Assembly: GCF_009602705.1 (NCBI RefSeq)
Contig: NZ_VSWH01000001.1
Location: 2,418,001 to 2,482,000, forward strand
Reading direction: 5' to 3'
From: Chryseobacterium vaccae
GTDB lineage: Bacteria > Bacteroidota > Bacteroidia > Flavobacteriales > Weeksellaceae
DNA length: 64,000 bases
The position numbers and the translations under genes were made by a program. Position 1 is the first letter of the stretch, and the number at the start of each line of letters is the position of its first letter. Below the pieces are notes generated by a model. The model had not been told where the DNA came from and did not search any database. It worked only from the letters and a program-made list of their open reading frames with translations. This document shows positions 61,174-64,000 of this stretch, one piece after another.

Positions 61174-62169
61174 ATGATAAAAATTGGCAATATAGGACTG
61201 CCGGAATTTCCGCTTTTACTTGCACCGATGGAGGATGTAAGCGATCCGCCATTTAGAAGATTATGCAAAATGCATGGTGCAGATTTGATGTATTCGGAGT
61301 TTATCTCTTCAGAAGGGTTAATTCGTGATGCCATCAAGAGTAGAAAAAAGCTGGATATTTTTGATTACGAAAGACCTGTAGGAATCCAGATTTTCGGAGG
61401 AGATGAAGAAGCTATGGCTATGTCTGCAAGGATCGTGGAAACGGTTAATCCGGATCTGGTAGACATCAATTTCGGATGCCCTGTGAAAAAAGTGGTTTGC
61501 AAAGGAGCGGGAGCAGGAGTTCTGAAAGATATTGACCTTATGGTACGTCTTACAAAAGCTGTAGTAAGCTCTACTCATCTTCCTGTAACCGTGAAAACCC
61601 GTTTAGGATGGGACAGCACCAGCATCAATATTGATGAAGTGGCAGAACGTCTGCAGGAAACAGGTATCAAAGCATTAACCATCCATGCCAGAACCCGCGC
61701 GCAAATGTACAAAGGCGAGGCAGATTGGGAACATATTTCCAGAATAAAGCAAAATCCTAATATTGAAATCCCGATCTTCGGTAACGGGGATATTGATTCT
61801 CCTGAAAAAGCACTGGAATATAAACAAAAATATGCCTGTGACGGAATTATGATCGGAAGGGCTGCTATCGGGTATCCATGGATATTTAATGAGATCAAAC
61901 ACTTCTTTAAAACAGGTGAGCATCTTCCAGAGCCTACTATTTCAGACAGACTTTTAGCTGTACGCCAGCACGCAGAATGGAGTGCCGAATGGAAAGGAGA
62001 AAGGCTAGGACTTGTGGAAATGAGACAGCATTACAGCAATTACTTCCGAGGAGTTCCTCACTTCAAAGAGTTCAGAAAGAAATTCCTTGAAGTATTTACA
62101 CTGGTAGAAATGGATGCTTTAATTAAGGAAACACAACAATTCTACGAAGAATATCAGCCACAGATATAA
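61174..62169 (+). CDS. dusB: tRNA-dihydrouridine synthase (DusB-like)
   Basis: Reduces uridines in the tRNA D-loop with FMN and NADPH. 331 residues, normal. Motifs in order: LAPMEDVSDPPFRRLCKMHGA (~17-37), VDINFGCPVKKVVCKGAGAGVL with the catalytic Cys near 109, VKTRLGWDS (~141), ALTIHARTRAQMYKG (~170), GNGDIDSPEKA (~207) and MIGRAAIGYPWIF (~228). The assignment to DusB rather than another Dus is from overall form. Convergent with deoC. Confidence 0.94.
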   Translation: MIKIGNIGLPEFPLLLAPMEDVSDPPFRRLCKMHGADLMYSEFISSEGLIRDAIKSRKKLDIFDYERPVGIQIFGGDEEAMAMSARIVETVNPDLVDINFGCPVKKVVCKGAGAGVLKDIDLMVRLTKAVVSSTHLPVTVKTRLGWDSTSINIDEVAERLQETGIKALTIHARTRAQMYKGEADWEHISRIKQNPNIEIPIFGNGDIDSPEKALEYKQKYACDGIMIGRAAIGYPWIFNEIKHFFKTGEHLPEPTISDRLLAVRQHAEWSAEWKGERLGLVEMRQHYSNYFRGVPHFKEFRKKFLEVFTLVEMDALIKETQQFYEEYQPQI

Positions 62170-62174
62170 AACAA

Positions 62175-62201
62175 TAAACCATCAGGAATTCTGATGGTTT
62201 A
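62175..62201. terminator. Bidirectional terminator between dus and deoC
   Basis: TAAACCATCAG (62175-62185) pairs perfectly with CTGATGGTTTA (62191-62201). Confidence 0.85.
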
Positions 62202-62220
62202 TTTGTTTCTAAAAATTCTT

Positions 62221-62964
62221 TTAATATCCTTCTGATGGAGTTTGATTTTTAATCAGTGCCAGTGCTGAAGAGGTTCCTATTCTTTTCACTCCCATGCTGA
62301 TCATTTTTTCAGCATCTTCCGGAGTTCTTACTCCGCCGGCTGCTTTCACAGGAAGTTTTCCGGCATTGTCAAGCATAATTTTAATCCCTTCAAATGTAGC
62401 TCCATTAGGTTTTCCGTCGGCTGTTTCATAAAATCCTGTTGAGGATTTAACAAAGATACGTTCGAGATCATTTTCTGAGAAATTCTCTTCCGCCCAATCA
62501 GCAATATGCTTAGTGATGCCAGCAATCTGTTCATCTGTTAAAGCTGCAATTTCAATAATCCATTTTGCAATTTTATGATGGGTAAGGCAAAGCTGGGTAC
62601 ATCTTACAAACTCATCTTTCACTAGTGTCAAATCACCTTTGAGGTAAGCATTGTAATTGATTACAAAATCAAGTTCATCGGCTCCGTCTGCGATTGCTTT
62701 AGAAGCTTCGGCAAGCTTTTCGTCAACTGAATATGTTCCTTCATGAAAACCAATGACAGTCCCCACCACAACATTTGAATTTCTTTCCTGAATATACTTT
62801 TTGATCTCCGCTACGTAATCCGGACGGATCATCACGGCAAAAATCCCATTATCTATCGCTACCTGCGCAAGATCTTTATTTATAAGTAATGTTTCTTCAT
62901 TTGATTTCCCCGACTGGGCAGGTGTTTTCAAATAGGTTGAGTCCAAATATTGTGCAATGTTCAT
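62221..62964 (-). CDS. deoC: Deoxyribose-phosphate aldolase
   Basis: Cleaves deoxyribose 5-phosphate to glyceraldehyde 3-phosphate and acetaldehyde in nucleoside catabolism. 247 residues. The Asp in ADELDFVINYNA (~95), the Schiff-base Lys in IFVKSSTGF (~167) and the Lys/Gly region PVKAAGGVRTPEDAEKM (~200) are all present. Its ATG is 4 nt after the stop of the Lrp-type gene, so the two form one operon; other deo genes are not nearby. Confidence 0.94.
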   Translation of the reverse strand: MNIAQYLDSTYLKTPAQSGKSNEETLLINKDLAQVAIDNGIFAVMIRPDYVAEIKKYIQERNSNVVVGTVIGFHEGTYSVDEKLAEASKAIADGADELDFVINYNAYLKGDLTLVKDEFVRCTQLCLTHHKIAKWIIEIAALTDEQIAGITKHIADWAEENFSENDLERIFVKSSTGFYETADGKPNGATFEGIKIMLDNAGKLPVKAAGGVRTPEDAEKMISMGVKRIGTSSALALIKNQTPSEGY

Positions 62965-62968
62965 ATTG

Positions 62969-63439
62969 TTATACTTTCAATTGTCTGTAAATACCTTGCT
63001 CCAAAGATATGAAAGTTTCTGTTCTTGTCACCCCTTTTAGCTTCTGAAGTTTATTAAGAATCTGCATAAGATGGTCATTATCTTTACAAAGAACTTTTAG
63101 GAAGATGGTATAGTTCCCTGTAGTGTAGTGGGCTTCCACTACTTCATTGACGTCCTGAAGAGACTTCACGACTTCTGAATAATGACTCGGCTGATCAAGA
63201 AATACTCCAATGTACGAAATGACCTTGTATCCTATTTTCTTAGGATTCAGAAACGAAATCGAATTTTCGATAACGCCTGCGTGTTCAAGTTTTTTGATTC
63301 TCTGATGGACCGCAGTTGTAGAAATACCTACATTTTTTGAGATGTGTGCTAAAGACGTTTTAGCATTGTCCATCAGCATGTAGATAATTTCTTTGTCAAT
63401 AGAATCTAAATGATAACTTGTGTTGCTTGAATTTTTCAT
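62969..63439 (-). CDS. Lrp/AsnC-family transcriptional regulator
   Basis: 156 residues. The N-terminal HTH (~13-60) contains DKEIIYMLMDNAKTSLAHISKNVGISTTAVHQRIKKLE split over the usual helices. The C-terminal RAM/AsnC ligand domain (~75-150) includes VEAHYTTGNYTIFLKVLC and MQILNKLQKLKGVTRTETFI. Members form octamers and usually sense amino acids. It lies just upstream of deoC in the same operon, which suggests, without proof, control over deoC or simple co-transcription. Confidence 0.92.
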   Translation of the reverse strand: MKNSSNTSYHLDSIDKEIIYMLMDNAKTSLAHISKNVGISTTAVHQRIKKLEHAGVIENSISFLNPKKIGYKVISYIGVFLDQPSHYSEVVKSLQDVNEVVEAHYTTGNYTIFLKVLCKDNDHLMQILNKLQKLKGVTRTETFISLEQGIYRQLKV

Positions 63440-63469
63440 TTTCTACTTTTTTATTATTTATGTTTTTGT

Positions 63470-64000
63470 TTAATTTTTAAACCTGACAAAAACCGGAAAG
63501 TGATCGCTGTACCCGCCTAAATACCGGGTACCGGCATAGGTTCGGAAAGGGCGTCCTTCAAAGTATCTGGTCCGGCTGCTGATTTTTTCAGAATTGAATA
63601 CCTGGGCATCCTGAAAAGTCAGAACATCATTATCAAAAAGAGATTTCGATAAAATAATCTGGTCATACAACAGTCCGGATTTATAATGAAAAGTAGAATA
63701 ATTTCTTGTAGAGAACAACTCCTGAAAAGGGTTAATCAAAACCTTCTCGTGCTCGTTGTCATAGAGAATTTTCACTAAATTTTCATCATCCGGGTTTTCG
63801 TTAAAATCACCGCACAACACTACATGCTCTTTCTCTTCATGTACCAATTTCATGATCCGCTGCCGGACCTCGTTCAATATAAAGGCTCTTTTGGGCTTAT
63901 TAATATCTTTTTCTCGCTTAGAGGGAAGATGAGAGATAAAAACATTAATAAGAGTACCTTTGTATTTTACTTTTGAAAAGAGTACGTCTCTGGTTGTGTC
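63470..64000 (-). CDS. Endonuclease/exonuclease/phosphatase-family protein, C-terminal part (5' truncated)
   Basis: The frame stays open to the window end, so the start is outside. About 176 residues are visible. Family motifs: LINVFISHLPSKR (strand with the conserved His), LCGDFNENPDDENL (the GDFN motif) and GYSDHFPVFVRF at the C-terminus (the SDH motif with the catalytic His). These belong to the DNase I-like metal-dependent phosphoesterases, which act on nucleic acids or lipids; the specificity cannot be told. A 30-nt gap separates it from the Lrp-type gene in the same direction, so it may be the first gene of that operon. Confidence 0.88.
   Translation of the reverse strand, partial: DTTRDVLFSKVKYKGTLINVFISHLPSKREKDINKPKRAFILNEVRQRIMKLVHEEKEHVVLCGDFNENPDDENLVKILYDNEHEKVLINPFQELFSTRNYSTFHYKSGLLYDQIILSKSLFDNDVLTFQDAQVFNSEKISSRTRYFEGRPFRTYAGTRYLGGYSDHFPVFVRFKN

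Overview
The window reads as chromosomal DNA of a low-GC member of the Bacteroidota, most likely a Chryseobacterium-like flavobacterium (Weeksellaceae). The reasons are: Bacteroidetes -7 promoter boxes (TAnnTTTG) close to start codons, almost no Shine-Dalgarno sequences, type IX secretion (T9SS) sorting domains on secreted proteins, the T9SS plug protein, tandem-domain Nfu, and short glycine-leader cysteine-rich peptides of the kind called bacteriocin-like in Chryseobacterium. No rRNA, insertion sequence, prophage or CRISPR array was seen. The single RNA gene is tRNA-Cys(GCA).

Layout. 0-13.9 kb: the end of recQ, fmt, a Crp-type regulator, ribBA (its GTP cyclohydrolase half looks inactivated), a flavin monooxygenase-like gene, a Pif1/RecD-like helicase, a gamma carbonic anhydrase, nfu, hemH, the T9SS plug gene and a glyoxalase-II-like hydrolase. 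14.6-20.8 kb: a probable trehalose uptake and use operon (MFS transporter, GH37 trehalase, TonB-dependent receptor) with a divergent AraC regulator. 21.9-28.9 kb: a TetR regulator and a tripartite RND efflux operon linked by four copies of one operator-like motif. 28.9-30.7 kb: a LytTR/LytS-type two-component pair. 32.5-36.6 kb: miaA, yicC, gmk, nadA and a small secreted protein.

36.7-38.3 kb holds three minus-strand genes for small cysteine-rich leader peptides (one only 56 codons), next to a decayed thrC whose reading frame runs into folB. 40.6-44.6 kb is gene-poor: tRNA-Cys, several hairpins with tiny ORFs, a GT2 glycosyltransferase and small lipoproteins. 45-51 kb is housekeeping: aroC, thioredoxin-fold proteins, a YkvA-family protein and a PyrE-PyrF fusion with the domain order of eukaryotic UMP synthase. 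51-61 kb is cell-surface: two very large outer-membrane proteins (one with an M1-like but apparently non-catalytic domain, one resembling SprA segments) and three T9SS cargo proteins. 61-64 kb: dus, deoC, an Lrp-type regulator and the C-terminal part of an endonuclease/exonuclease/phosphatase protein.

Convergent gene pairs are mostly separated by strong bidirectional hairpin terminators. Three genes (fmt, aroC, dus) have a -7 box exactly 4 nt from the ATG, suggesting leaderless transcripts. The most interesting items are the six-cysteine peptide pair, the TetR/RND operator array, the thrC relic, the hairpin/mini-ORF cluster, and the fused or degenerate enzymes (PyrEF, RibBA).
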